This document shows positions 1-8,015 of a stretch of DNA of 64,000 bases, piece after piece; position 1 is the first letter of the stretch, and each line of letters begins with the position of its first letter. Origin of the DNA: Cristatella mucedo (Eukaryota; Bryozoa; Phylactolaemata; Cristatellidae); contig WPIO01000193.1 in assembly GCA_009760855.2 (NCBI GenBank), forward strand, positions 283,501-347,500, in the 5' to 3' direction. The notes under the pieces were generated by a model, which worked only from the letters and a program-made list of their open reading frames with translations, ran no database searches and was not told the origin of the DNA. Both the position numbers and the translations under genes were made by a program.

Positions 1-461
1 AAGCCTTTTTGAGCAACATCAATAGCTTCTTGTATTTCCGGATTTGCTGCATATGTCTTTGCTTGATTTGCTATAGTAATCGCTTTTTTATGCTTTCCTT
101 CACTAATAGCAGTTCTTGCTTTTAGAATAGTACTTGATATGTCTGGTTTTGGTTTGTATTCTAAAACTTTCTGCAATTCTATCTGTGAAGCAAGTTTAGG
201 TCTAATTCTTTTAAGTTTCTCAACAACAAGTTTACCTGAGTTATCAGTTGATCTCTCTAATGCTTGCTCGTTTAGTTTATGCTCAGCAGCATCTCTTAAA
301 GCAATTTCTGACTCTATTCTTTGTATCTCACTTGAGTTTTCTAGAATATTTGCATCTCTCAAATCTTGCAGGTTTTGCAGTTTAGATTCGTAATCTAATG
401 CCTCTTGAACGGTACCTTTGTAAGGTTTTTTACCACTTGAATAAATTTTTCCATTAAACAT
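1..461 (-). CDS. Polinton-like element protein, partial (cut by window edge)
   Basis: The minus-strand reading frame starts with ATG at 461 and stays open to the window edge, giving about 153 residues with the C-terminus missing. The protein begins MFNGKIYSSGKKPYKGT and is then charged and helical in character, rich in Glu, Lys, Leu and Ala, with heptad-like spacing that suggests coiled coil. I do not recognise the family. It lies directly downstream of the packaging ATPase on the same strand (13 bp from that gene's stop), so a virion or assembly role is plausible but is inference. A TATAG motif lies about 5 bp upstream of the ATG, as in the neighbouring genes. Composition is AT-rich like the rest of the element. 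Confidence 0.6.
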   Translation of the reverse strand, partial: MFNGKIYSSGKKPYKGTVQEALDYESKLQNLQDLRDANILENSSEIQRIESEIALRDAAEHKLNEQALERSTDNSGKLVVEKLKRIRPKLASQIELQKVLEYKPKPDISSTILKARTAISEGKHKKAITIANQAKTYAANPEIQEAIDVAQKG

Positions 462-474
462 TTTACTATATCTA

Positions 475-1146
475 TTAAGAATTAAAAAATGTCATTAATT
501 GCTTTCCTTCTGAATCAACAGACCAAAATCTGCCTTCCGCTTCAGTCTTAGTTAGGTCTATTACACAATAACCAAAACGGTTTCTTGTACAAAAGTTAAC
601 CCATTCTCTGAATTTTTTCTTATCAATATCTCCAACATATGCATCACGAATGTATTCAATATCAGTTGTATTTTGCTTAAAGATTACTATTAAATTTACA
701 TTGTTTCTAATTTCTCTCCTAGGTATATTAGTAAATCCTTGAGCAAGATAGAACATATTCAGACCTTTATGTGTTCCTCGTGTGAAATAGTCTAATATTT
801 TAGTCTGATCTTCTGTCATTAAATCATCAAGCACAACTACATTCTTGCAGTTTTTATACGAGTCTACTTCTGGCATAGCATCAATTCCATTCACCCAAGA
901 ATAAGCTTTATTTTCTTTTGTCATTGACATAAGTCCGCGATACAATTTTTGATCTAAACTTGAAGCAATAATTGTACAACTGTCGTAATTAACCATTCCA
1001 TAAAATATCCAATTCATAATCAATTGCGATTTACCTGAACCACTGGGGCCTAAAACTAAGGCTCTGATTGGAATCTTTGGTAAAGGCTCTTTATGCCCAG
1101 TATCCACGTCTTGACCAAAATTAAACGCTCTTACTCTAAGAGACAT
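475..1146 (-). CDS. FtsK/HerA-type genome-packaging ATPase
   Basis: This 223-residue protein is the DNA-packaging ATPase of Polinton/adintovirus-type viruses, the motor that pumps the genome into the capsid. The Walker A motif GPSGSGKS is at residues 33-40. A Walker B strand, VVVLDD, is at about 103-108. A YLAQGF segment at about 133-138 fits the polar sensor region of the FtsK-HerA family. The length is close to the usual 200-260 residues for this family. The start at 1146 is supported by GTATAGGAA just before the ATG. The gene is intact. It is divergent from the protease gene at 1181, with only 34 bp between the two start codons. ATPase beside adenain-like protease is the classic core arrangement of Polintons. 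Confidence 0.92.
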   Translation of the reverse strand: MSLRVRAFNFGQDVDTGHKEPLPKIPIRALVLGPSGSGKSQLIMNWIFYGMVNYDSCTIIASSLDQKLYRGLMSMTKENKAYSWVNGIDAMPEVDSYKNCKNVVVLDDLMTEDQTKILDYFTRGTHKGLNMFYLAQGFTNIPRREIRNNVNLIVIFKQNTTDIEYIRDAYVGDIDKKKFREWVNFCTRNRFGYCVIDLTKTEAEGRFWSVDSEGKQLMTFFNS

Positions 1147-1440
1147 TTCCTATACTAAAAAAAGTTTTTATATTATAGAAATGGAAATTTATTGCTTGAA
1201 GTGCAAAAAGTCAACAGATAACATTCATGAGGGGTATGTCGAGATTGATAGCACAAAGGGTCTTAGAGGAATGATTAAAGCAATTTGTGTCATTTGTGAA
1301 AGTAAAAAGTCAAAGTTTGTTAAGGTTAGGAGTGTTGGTGAAGGGGTTTTATCTCATGGTAAAAAGTTTGGAACTGGAGTTGCAGCTCATGGAAAGAAAT
1401 ATGGCGGTGATGCTAGTGGTGAAGGAGTTTTAGCTCATGG

Positions 1441-1447
1441 AAAAAAT
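1441..1447 (+). other. A_AAA_AAT heptamer at first frame break of protease gene
   Basis: The codons in the incoming frame are GGA AAA AAT, so the sequence fits the X_XXY_YYZ pattern of -1 slippery sites. A -1 slip here continues the Gly/Ser-rich repeat region. Loss of one A from the run explains the same data. Confidence 0.45.
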
Positions 1448-1511
1448 ATGGTTCTGGAGCTAGTAAAGAACAATTACTTTCTGAACTAAGAAAAACTATC
1501 AACAGTTTAAA

Positions 1512-1518
1512 AAAAAAT
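1512..1518 (+). other. Second A_AAA_AAT heptamer, immediately before an in-frame TAA
   Basis: This lies in the nine-A run at 1509-1517. In the frame entered after the first break, the codons are AAA AAA AAT TAA. A -1 shift avoids the stop and opens the protease domain. Contraction of the homopolymer by one base is the alternative. Confidence 0.45.
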
Positions 1519-1926
1519 TAAAAAGTACACCACTGACTGATATTGAAATAAATCACTATGTAAAAGAATTAGATATAAAAAATTTCAAAGGTGTATTTGC
1601 AAGAGATGAATTAAGTTCTCCAGAACAAAATGAGTGCCTTATTTGCAATACTGGGAAATCAGATTTAGCAATATATCATTGGGTAGCTCTTAAAAAAATA
1701 GGAGATCGATGTTTTTATTTTGACTCATTCGGTGCTCCTCCAATGCCAGAAGTGATTGAATATTTTGGAGTTACACCAAGTTTTCAAACGTTTCAACTGC
1801 AAAAGTTTAATCAAGCGGATTGTGGAATGAGGTGCTTAATCTTTCTTAAATTAATGGAATTTGTTGATTTTGGTACAGTCATGCAATTATTAATTTGAAT
1901 TAAACAAAATATTTCCACTATATAGA

Positions 1927-2415
1927 ATGGAAAATCAAGAAAAGAAATTCGTAGTCCTCCAAAATTCTGCAGTTGTTATCCCTAAAGGAAAGCCTGCACA
2001 CATTCATGTTGAAGAGAAAATTTCAAAAGATTCAAAACCTTATCTTAGTGCATGGATGTATATAACAGAAGAATCGCTTCCTTATATTCAAAATATTATA
2101 GATAGATCTAGTGAACAATTAGAATTTAAGAGATTTGATGCTAGTGCAAGATCAACAATTGGCATTAGATTTGATTTTGGAAAGAAACCTAGTATTATGT
2201 TTGATGAGAATAATAAACAAATTAAAGTATCTAGTCCTGCAGACGTAATTAAGAAATTAGGAAATGATTTTTGTATTACTGGAATTCTTGATGGTAGTTA
2301 TGTTTCAAAAGAATATTATAATAATGAAACAAGATTAAATATTAGGCTAAAGATTGATCAAGTAAAAGTTTATGGTTCTCAAAAGAGATCCGTTTGTAAT
2401 CCTGCAGAGTTTTAA
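1927..2415 (+). CDS. Conserved-looking Polinton-element protein of unknown function
   Basis: This intact 162-residue frame is soluble in character, with no signal peptide or membrane segment. It has alternating hydrophobic strands (KFVVLQNSAVVIP at residues 7-19, then a SAWMYITEE segment near 40-50) and ends in a LNIRLKIDQVKVYGS strand. This strand-rich layout with a basic C-terminal strand could fit an OB-like single-strand DNA-binding fold, but that is only an impression; I do not recognise a family. The start is fixed by CTATATAGA directly before ATG at 1927. The gene follows the protease by 28 bp on the same strand and is convergent with the phospholipase gene, 15 bp away. Confidence 0.65.
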   Translation: MENQEKKFVVLQNSAVVIPKGKPAHIHVEEKISKDSKPYLSAWMYITEESLPYIQNIIDRSSEQLEFKRFDASARSTIGIRFDFGKKPSIMFDENNKQIKVSSPADVIKKLGNDFCITGILDGSYVSKEYYNNETRLNIRLKIDQVKVYGSQKRSVCNPAEF

Positions 2416-2430
2416 AAATTAGTTTGTAAG

Positions 2431-3198
2431 TTAATTTTTTTTACGAGTGATATCAAGCATTTTACCAACGATTCCTCGAGCATAATTTTTTATCTTATTT
2501 AGGCTAGCAGGATTACTTATTTTATCTTTTAGAAAATCAGTAGCAAATGAATCATTTAAACCACCACCAATGCCTAAGCCTAATTTTGCTTTTGCTGCCA
2601 TCACGGCTGCTACAGTCTTTGCATCTTCTCTTACATAATTCGGTTGGCGAGGATCAAGCGCAATTCTAGCAGCAGATTCAGCTAATACCAAGTCTGACAA
2701 GTTTCTTATTTCTGTTCTTTTAGGTTCAGACATAGATCCACTTTCGGTGTATAAGCTATCGTGCACTAAAGCAGATCTATCCAAATCATTTACACCTTCA
2801 TAAGATTCGTTCATTCTTTGAGTAAACTTTGTTCCCGGCCCGACGAATGAATATCGATTTGTTCCATTGAATGAACCACCTGGAACAAATTCAGACTTTA
2901 CTCCTGAAGGGAGTTTCATGTGCATTTCACGGTTTCCAGTTAGTCTGTTTATGAAATCAACCAAACCCTTACCAACTTTTCTATTCTGTTTCAATTGCTT
3001 CAAACTTAGATTCAATTGTAGACCAGTGTTTTTTGATCTACACTTTTCTATTTTATTTAGTTGTGTTTTTGTTACAAAGATTGGAACTGTGCCTGATAAG
3101 TCTTCTTTTTTTAACCTGATTGAAATAGGTTTATCAGATTTGTGTATCAGGCTTACTTGATGATCTGATAGGTTTAGTTTTACCTCATGGTATTCCAT
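2431..3198 (-). CDS. Capsid-associated protein with parvovirus-type phospholipase A2 domain
   Basis: This intact 255-residue protein has two parts. Residues about 1-72 carry a short repeated pattern (LTKTQLNKI-type, then LSLKQLKQN) of the kind seen at the start of small virion proteins in Polintons and adintoviruses. Residues about 113-175 look like a viral phospholipase A2. They contain a YSFVGPGT calcium-loop motif at 116-123, the catalytic pair His-Asp in LVHDSLY at 146-147, and a further Asp in NLSDLVLAE. The related parvovirus domain breaches the endosomal membrane during entry; the same job here is inference. A Gly-rich stretch follows near residue 207 (LGLGIGGG). The start at 3198 has TTATAGAA before the ATG. 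Confidence 0.8.
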   Translation of the reverse strand: MEYHEVKLNLSDHQVSLIHKSDKPISIRLKKEDLSGTVPIFVTKTQLNKIEKCRSKNTGLQLNLSLKQLKQNRKVGKGLVDFINRLTGNREMHMKLPSGVKSEFVPGGSFNGTNRYSFVGPGTKFTQRMNESYEGVNDLDRSALVHDSLYTESGSMSEPKRTEIRNLSDLVLAESAARIALDPRQPNYVREDAKTVAAVMAAKAKLGLGIGGGLNDSFATDFLKDKISNPASLNKIKNYARGIVGKMLDITRKKN

Positions 3199-3254
3199 TT
3201 CTATAATAAATTAAATTTTATTTAAAGACAAATTAAACTATTATATATTAAGAA

Positions 3255-3815
3255 ATGAATCAAGATGAGGTTTATGCTTTTAGAGATAGAGTTATGGAAT
3301 TGCTTTATTATGAACCAGATACTGGTCGATTCTTTTGGAGGATAAATAGAAGAGGGAAAGCAAGATTTGGAAGTGAAGCCGGAACGATTCACCATAGTGG
3401 ATATCGTGAAATACGAATAGATAGCAAAGTTTATCAAGCGCACCGCATTACTTTTTTGATCATGACTGAACAGTTTCCTATGCAAGAGTTGGATCACATT
3501 AATGGTATTAGATCTGATAATAGATTTTCAAATTTACGAGAAGCAACTAGATCAGAAAATAATAGAAATAGAGGAATACAAAAAAATAATAAATCTAAAT
3601 ATATTGGCGTCTGTTTTGATAAAATAGCAAAAAAATATAAATCATATATTAAAGTAGATGGAGTTAGATATCACTTGGGATACTTTGACTCTGTAGAAGA
3701 TGCAGCTGTTGTTAGAGACCTTGCAGCAATACGACTTCATTTGCAATTCGCACGATTAAACTTTACTTATACACTCACAGAAAATAATCAAATAGTTAGG
3801 TACTCAGACTTTTAA
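3255..3815 (+). CDS. HNH endonuclease with AP2-type DNA-binding domain (homing-type)
   Basis: This intact 186-residue protein has the two-domain architecture common in bacteriophages. An HNH nuclease core spans residues about 61-104, with a YQAHRITF strand, the catalytic LDHINGIRSDNR segment (Asp80, His81) and NLREATRSENNRN. An AP2-like DNA-binding domain follows at about 114-165 (SKYIGVCFDK, then YHLGYFDSVEDAA). Such proteins are usually free-standing homing endonucleases in phages and some large DNA viruses and are not core Polinton genes, so acquisition is likely. The start at 3255 follows TATATATTAAGAA. The gene's stop overlaps that of the convergent gene at 3812 by 4 bp. The frame is intact although polymerase and protease are broken. 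Confidence 0.85.
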   Translation: MNQDEVYAFRDRVMELLYYEPDTGRFFWRINRRGKARFGSEAGTIHHSGYREIRIDSKVYQAHRITFLIMTEQFPMQELDHINGIRSDNRFSNLREATRSENNRNRGIQKNNKSKYIGVCFDKIAKKYKSYIKVDGVRYHLGYFDSVEDAAVVRDLAAIRLHLQFARLNFTYTLTENNQIVRYSDF

Positions 3816-4891
3816 TTCTTGCATCTCTTTTTCAAATCATCTCTTAGTTTTATCATTTCATTATATATTTCTTCTTGTGATTTACCTTGAGCAAACAAAT
3901 TAGCTAGTAACATTGCGCTCTCCGCTTGATAATCGCAAGTCTTTTTTCCTCCAATTGTACTACTTTCTATTTTTTTCATGTCTTCCTTTAACTTATCGCT
4001 ATAACTTACTCCTGATACTTCTACAAGTTGTTTACCTTGTTTCAAATAATCCAATCTGTTTTTCACCTCTGAGTTTTGCACTTTGTCACTCAAATCTATA
4101 TCGATGTTTCTATCAAGTAATTCTATCATATTTTTTATATCTACAATTGCATTCTTTAGTCTTTCACTTTGTAAACTCAAGGCACTCATTCTTTCCTCAT
4201 GGGTGTTCATCGGTGGTGCCTTAGCTGTATACATTGTTGTATCAATAATCTTCTTAATCAATCCTGCTACTGTTACTGCAATTGAAACTCCTAAACCAAC
4301 AGCTCCAATGATAGAAGCTATGCTTGCTACGATTGCTGGAATTGCAGGCAAAAATCCTCCTGATCTTGTTTCAAGAAAGTTCTTACTCCAAGCTTTTGTA
4401 TCTAATTGTGAAGCATCCCAATTAACTTCTTCTCCGAATGTTTCTGAAAGAAATCTACTAGGATCTAAGTACCAACCAGAGTTAGCTTTTTCTGCTTCTA
4501 GCAAAATCTCGTTTATGTAATAGCCAACCTCTAAAGAAGCAACCATTTTTAATAGTCCTTCTTTTTTATCTGCAATTGTTTTCCAAAAGACATTGCCATA
4601 CTTTCCTGAAGCAATATCATCTACGATTTCTTTTATAAACAAACCAAGATCTACAATTCCTGTTATTCCTGATAGAAATCCTCCAAGTGCTTTTGTAGCA
4701 GTGCCGATAACTTTGAATGACTGCAAAACTTTTGGAACAATTCTTGCAATCTTATCTGATGCTTGCAGACTTAGTTTCAATGCAATCTTTGGAGCAACTT
4801 TTATAATTGCTTTTGAGCCTAGTTCAGTTGCAGTTGTTGTTCCTGATAATACTTCTTTAGTTGTATCTAAGCTAGATTTTAATTTTTCCAT
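3812..4891 (-). CDS. Element protein with hydrophobic Ala/Ile/Gly-rich segment, function unknown
   Basis: This intact 359-residue protein uses the ATG at 4891 rather than one 13 codons upstream, because the shorter start sits next to the TATA-rich motif used by its neighbours. The N-terminal 100 residues are rich in Ala, Ile, Val and Lys (amphipathic helices). A long hydrophobic stretch lies near residues 185-225 (FLPAIPAIVASIASIIGAVG, then SIAVTVAGLIKKI), compatible with one or two membrane helices. The last 100 residues are charged and helical. I recognise no family. The gene is transcribed away from the first fibre gene, with 10 bp between the two start codons, so a shared virion or entry function is conceivable but unproven. 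Confidence 0.7.
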   Translation of the reverse strand: MEKLKSSLDTTKEVLSGTTTATELGSKAIIKVAPKIALKLSLQASDKIARIVPKVLQSFKVIGTATKALGGFLSGITGIVDLGLFIKEIVDDIASGKYGNVFWKTIADKKEGLLKMVASLEVGYYINEILLEAEKANSGWYLDPSRFLSETFGEEVNWDASQLDTKAWSKNFLETRSGGFLPAIPAIVASIASIIGAVGLGVSIAVTVAGLIKKIIDTTMYTAKAPPMNTHEERMSALSLQSERLKNAIVDIKNMIELLDRNIDIDLSDKVQNSEVKNRLDYLKQGKQLVEVSGVSYSDKLKEDMKKIESSTIGGKKTCDYQAESAMLLANLFAQGKSQEEIYNEMIKLRDDLKKRCKN

Positions 4892-4904
4892 ATATATAAG
4901 AATG
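4889..4904. promoter_or_regulatory. Shared divergent start region, 10-bp spacer between two ATGs
   Basis: The minus gene starts at 4891 and the plus gene at 4902. The spacer 4892-4901 is only TATA-like sequence (atatataaga). If both starts are right, the same few bases must serve both strands, implying almost leaderless transcripts. Confidence 0.6.
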
Positions 4905-5750
4905 GATAATATTAGTAAGATTAATGGCAATATTTTCAGTGATCTTGATGCTAATGGAAATAGTATTAAAAATCTTGCGTTTCCAATAAATGATGGAGAT
5001 GCAATAAGATTAGATTACGCTCTAAATTCAAACTTTTTAAACACTGTTGTAACTAATGTTTCAGGAGAGATAGCAACGGTTTCTAGTTTATCAAATTTAC
5101 TCCAAAAGAATAATGCAAAAATGCTATCACAGTTGAACTGTAAAAATATTAAAGGAATATCAGGAAATTCTGCTGACGGAACTGGTTATCAAGATTCTAG
5201 ACCTTATAAAGTAATAAACTATGGGTTACTAAAAAGTATGACCCAAGTTTTCAATGGCAACTCAAATAGTGCTCTTAATCTAGGATTAAACAGAATTACT
5301 TCTTTGAAAAATTCAGATGTTGTAACAAAACAATCTATTGATTCCTATAAATGTTCTACTTTGTATTTAAGACTTAATGGTTTTACAAATATTGTTCCGC
5401 TAAACATATTTAATATTAATGTAAATGGAACTGGAACAGAAACTTCTACATCAATGAAAACTCCTGCAGATAATCCTATTGTTGATATGCAAGGAAGAAT
5501 TGTAGGCTATTATACACCATTAAAAACTTTTGTTGTTGGTTCAGTATCAAACTTTCAAACAGTATCTAGTATTCTCTGGAATTCTAATACAACTGGAGTA
5601 TTTTTAGAGTTAACTAGTGATAACACTTATGGAGTTTCTGGAACACTTATTTTAGTTATGAACATTGATGGTACTTGCACATACATGATAGATAATTTAA
5701 AAGTTGCTAATAATATTACATATATTGAGTTTATTATTACTATTGTATAG
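4902..5750 (+). CDS. Phage tail-fibre-like protein 1
   Basis: This 282-residue protein starts at 4902; the frame is open further upstream but that part is antisense to the divergent gene. It carries the repeat seen in phage tail-fibre shafts, where an Asn-Gly-Asn-x-Ile-x-Asn-Leu step is followed by Pro and a DA...Y step. Clear or partial copies lie at residues about 14-40, 75-110 and 123-148. The remainder (150-282) is a beta-rich, Ser/Thr/Asn-rich domain without similarity I recognise, plausibly a trimeric head that binds a surface receptor. It is the first of three tandem genes with the same layout; the next starts 1 bp after its stop. The fibre role is inferred from repeat architecture. 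Confidence 0.72.
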   Translation: MDNISKINGNIFSDLDANGNSIKNLAFPINDGDAIRLDYALNSNFLNTVVTNVSGEIATVSSLSNLLQKNNAKMLSQLNCKNIKGISGNSADGTGYQDSRPYKVINYGLLKSMTQVFNGNSNSALNLGLNRITSLKNSDVVTKQSIDSYKCSTLYLRLNGFTNIVPLNIFNINVNGTGTETSTSMKTPADNPIVDMQGRIVGYYTPLKTFVVGSVSNFQTVSSILWNSNTTGVFLELTSDNTYGVSGTLILVMNIDGTCTYMIDNLKVANNITYIEFIITIV

Positions 5751-5751
5751 A

Positions 5752-6624
5752 ATGTCTTTAGGCTACCGTAGAAAAGGTGGTAGTCAAAAAAATTACATTC
5801 GTAAGTCTGGAGATATTATGAATGGATCTTTAAATATGAATCAAAATCTAATAAAAAATCTTGGAGATCCTGTTGATTCTACAGATGCTGTAAACAGAAA
5901 GTATATAGATGAAAACTTTGTTACAAAAGTATCTAGAGGAACAACTGCTGATGGTGATCTTGATATGAATAATCATAGAGTGGTAGATCTTGCAAGTCCT
6001 ATTCTTCCAAGTGATGCTGCTACAAAAGATTATGCTGATACGAAAATATCAAAGAGTGGTGGAGTTATTAATGGTACTTTAAATATAAGAGGAAATTTAA
6101 GAATTACTAATTCAGTTTCTACTGATTTAACTAGTCTTGCAAGTATTGCATATATGGATGCTAATTATGTAAAATTTGATAACCAAAAAATGTATGCACC
6201 TTTAAATATGAATGACAATCCAATTATTATTCGAGATGATCCTGTATATCTGAATGATGGAGTAAATCTTGGCTATCTACAAAAAGTAACTGGAAATGTT
6301 ACTACTGTAAAATTTAAAGGAATTATGGATGGTTCACTAACTACTCAAGTATATAACACAACATTCAACGGAAGATGGAATGCTAACATTAGCAATATTA
6401 CAATTCAAAGAGGTTTATTTGTTCTTGGTGTTAATTATGAAATTTCTGGAATAACAAAAGTACTTATGCCTCTACCATCAACGCTAAAAACACAGGTTGA
6501 TCAGTTGTACGGTGGTTATATGTTAGATGCTAATAAAAAAATAGTTTCTAATTCCACATTTGTGTGTGGATCAAGTTTGATAGATATGGAAATAAATGTT
6601 ACTGTTTATATAGCTATTGCATAA
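5752..6624 (+). CDS. Phage tail-fibre-like protein 2
   Basis: This 290-residue protein starts at 5752, directly after TTGTATAGA and one base after the previous stop. It shows the clearest shaft repeats of the trio, at residues about 20-52, 66-96, 107-138 and 149-175. Each has a G-x-L-x-M-N core, an I-x-N-L or similar step, Pro, and a DA..K.Y.D step. The Lys-rich N-terminus (YRRKGGSQKN) could anchor to a capsid vertex. From about residue 180 a beta-rich domain begins that does not resemble fibre 1 or 3. In phages this repeat occurs in receptor-binding fibres and baseplate proteins. Its stop and the next start overlap as TAATG, which is compact, phage-like spacing. Confidence 0.78.
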   Translation: MSLGYRRKGGSQKNYIRKSGDIMNGSLNMNQNLIKNLGDPVDSTDAVNRKYIDENFVTKVSRGTTADGDLDMNNHRVVDLASPILPSDAATKDYADTKISKSGGVINGTLNIRGNLRITNSVSTDLTSLASIAYMDANYVKFDNQKMYAPLNMNDNPIIIRDDPVYLNDGVNLGYLQKVTGNVTTVKFKGIMDGSLTTQVYNTTFNGRWNANISNITIQRGLFVLGVNYEISGITKVLMPLPSTLKTQVDQLYGGYMLDANKKIVSNSTFVCGSSLIDMEINVTVYIAIA

Positions 6625-7628
6625 TGCTTAGTAGAAAAGATTTACAGATGATTGGAACGTTGGATATGTCTGGAAATAGAATATTAAATCATGGAAGTAA
6701 TATAGATACATTAGAAGCTGTTGGAAAATCATTTGCTGATGACAATTATATAAAAAAAGATTCTGATGAGAATATTAAAGGTAACATTTCAGCAAAAGCA
6801 AAAAAAATTGTAAATCTAGTAGCTCCAGTAAAAGGAAATGATATTGCAACAAAAGAGTACATCGATACTAAGGCAAGTTCTGCAATAAATGGCGATTTAA
6901 CTGTAAATGAAATAACTGTTTACAGTGAAGTAAATGGTGGTATAAAAATACTTGATGTTCCTATTACATATTTATTAAATAATAATAACCACCCTATAGA
7001 CCCCAGTTTTCCTCCTTATACTGCTCACTCTCTTATATTTACTAAGATAGAAAATCTGTCAAGCTATGATAGCAGACTATCTTTCAGAAGAGATACTTAC
7101 TTAGCTAGATTAGTTGATATAAGAAAAGCGCCAATATATTTTACAAAATTAAAAATTAGTATAAAAGAACTTTATGGTTCCAAATCAAGTTTAAGTAATC
7201 TAATGGTTTCTAATGATTTTAGACAAACCAGTGCTTTATTATTTATTTCAAAAAAAGAAATAACTGAAAAATCAATTATATTAAAGGATGTGAACCTAAC
7301 TAGAGTAAAATATTTTGATGTTAAAATGTCATTTAATTTAAGTATTAGTAATTTAGAAAATATTATAATTAGAGATTACTATCATAAAATCTACTCACCA
7401 AATTTCTTTGTTTCTAATTTTCTTAATATGACATATTACGGGATTGAAGATAATTACATGTTATTATCAAGTGATTATATAACACAGTTTGATGTTGATA
7501 CTTATAATATTTTAATAACTATCAATTTTCCTGTTCTAAACTATAACAATCTTATTACCCCAAGTACTTTAGATGTTATTGAAATTACTTTAGCTAGTAC
7601 TGTTATACAAGAAAACTTAATTACTTAG
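6624..7628 (+). CDS. Phage tail-fibre-like protein 3
   Basis: This 334-residue protein starts at 6624, overlapping the previous stop by one base (TAATG). It is the only gene of the set without the TATA(G/A) motif immediately before ATG, although TATATAG lies about 16 bp upstream. Shaft-type repeats are at residues about 10-42 and 52-81 (IVNLVAPVKGNDIATKEYID), with a weaker start at 88. The C-terminal 240 residues form a distinct beta-rich, Ile/Asn/Ser-rich domain unlike those of the two upstream paralogues. The pattern of shared shaft and different heads suggests diversified attachment. The frame is intact. A convergent small gene ends 59 bp downstream. Confidence 0.75.
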   Translation: MLSRKDLQMIGTLDMSGNRILNHGSNIDTLEAVGKSFADDNYIKKDSDENIKGNISAKAKKIVNLVAPVKGNDIATKEYIDTKASSAINGDLTVNEITVYSEVNGGIKILDVPITYLLNNNNHPIDPSFPPYTAHSLIFTKIENLSSYDSRLSFRRDTYLARLVDIRKAPIYFTKLKISIKELYGSKSSLSNLMVSNDFRQTSALLFISKKEITEKSIILKDVNLTRVKYFDVKMSFNLSISNLENIIIRDYYHKIYSPNFFVSNFLNMTYYGIEDNYMLLSSDYITQFDVDTYNILITINFPVLNYNNLITPSTLDVIEITLASTVIQENLIT

Positions 7629-7686
7629 ATTTTCCATTCTAGGCTTTCTTTAATAAGCTCTGTTGGAATGCTATATTCTTTTCCTG

Positions 7687-7992
7687 TTAATTTTTTGTTA
7701 ACTCTATTTTTTTAGAGTATGCTTCTGATTTAAGACTATTTATTTTATCTATTTTTAAATCTTTAAGAAACTCTGAAAAGATTGATCCATCTCTAACTTT
7801 TGTAAATATATATATCATCTCTTTATCTGAATGATTTTCTCTTAAAGCTTTATATTCTAAAACCAATTCTAATACTTCTAAAAGTGTGCTTCTAATATCT
7901 TCAATTCTCCCCATTGGATAAGAACAGATCTTTATATTTTGCTGCCCTTGCGCTACTGTTAAACAATCTTTACTTCTAGTTTCTACATTCAT
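7687..7992 (-). CDS. Small element protein, unknown
   Basis: This 101-residue frame starts at 7992 directly after TATATAGAG. It is predicted helical, with a Leu/Glu-rich centre (IRSTLLEVLELVLEYKALRE at about 33-52) and a Lys-rich tail. It has no signal peptide or membrane segment, and I do not recognise it. It is the last of a run of small minus-strand genes that begins with the polymerase and is convergent with the fibre genes. It sits 23 bp downstream of the 160-residue gene. The coherent start motif argues that it is real. Confidence 0.55.
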   Translation of the reverse strand: MNVETRSKDCLTVAQGQQNIKICSYPMGRIEDIRSTLLEVLELVLEYKALRENHSDKEMIYIFTKVRDGSIFSEFLKDLKIDKINSLKSEAYSKKIELTKN

Positions 7993-8015
7993 CTCTATAT
8001 AAATAAATAAATTAT

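Larger units (their letters stand above)
1181..1898 (+). pseudogene. Adenain-type cysteine protease with N-terminal zinc ribbon; frame broken twice
   Basis: The gene starts at 1181 (TATAG just upstream) with a zinc-ribbon-like domain: YCLKCKK near residue 4 and AICVICESKK near residue 36. Three imperfect Gly/His/Lys repeats follow (GVLSHGKK, GVAAHGKK, GVLAHGK). The first frame ends at 1489. The protease domain is in another frame, 1518-1898. It has a His in YHW, an acidic residue in FDSFG, and Gln plus nucleophile Cys in QADCG, the order seen in adenovirus-type maturation proteases of Polintons. Passing from the first frame to the protease needs a -1 shift at 1441-1447 and another at 1512-1518. 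Both sites read A AAA AAT in the incoming frame. Homopolymer contraction, by mutation or sequencing error, is the simplest explanation; ribosomal frameshifting is possible. In the family the enzyme cleaves virion precursor proteins. Confidence 0.82.

Noticed and set aside
4593-4901. Upstream extension of the fibre 1 reading frame
   Set aside because: It runs antisense through the divergent gene, and the TATA-linked ATG at 4902 is the better start.
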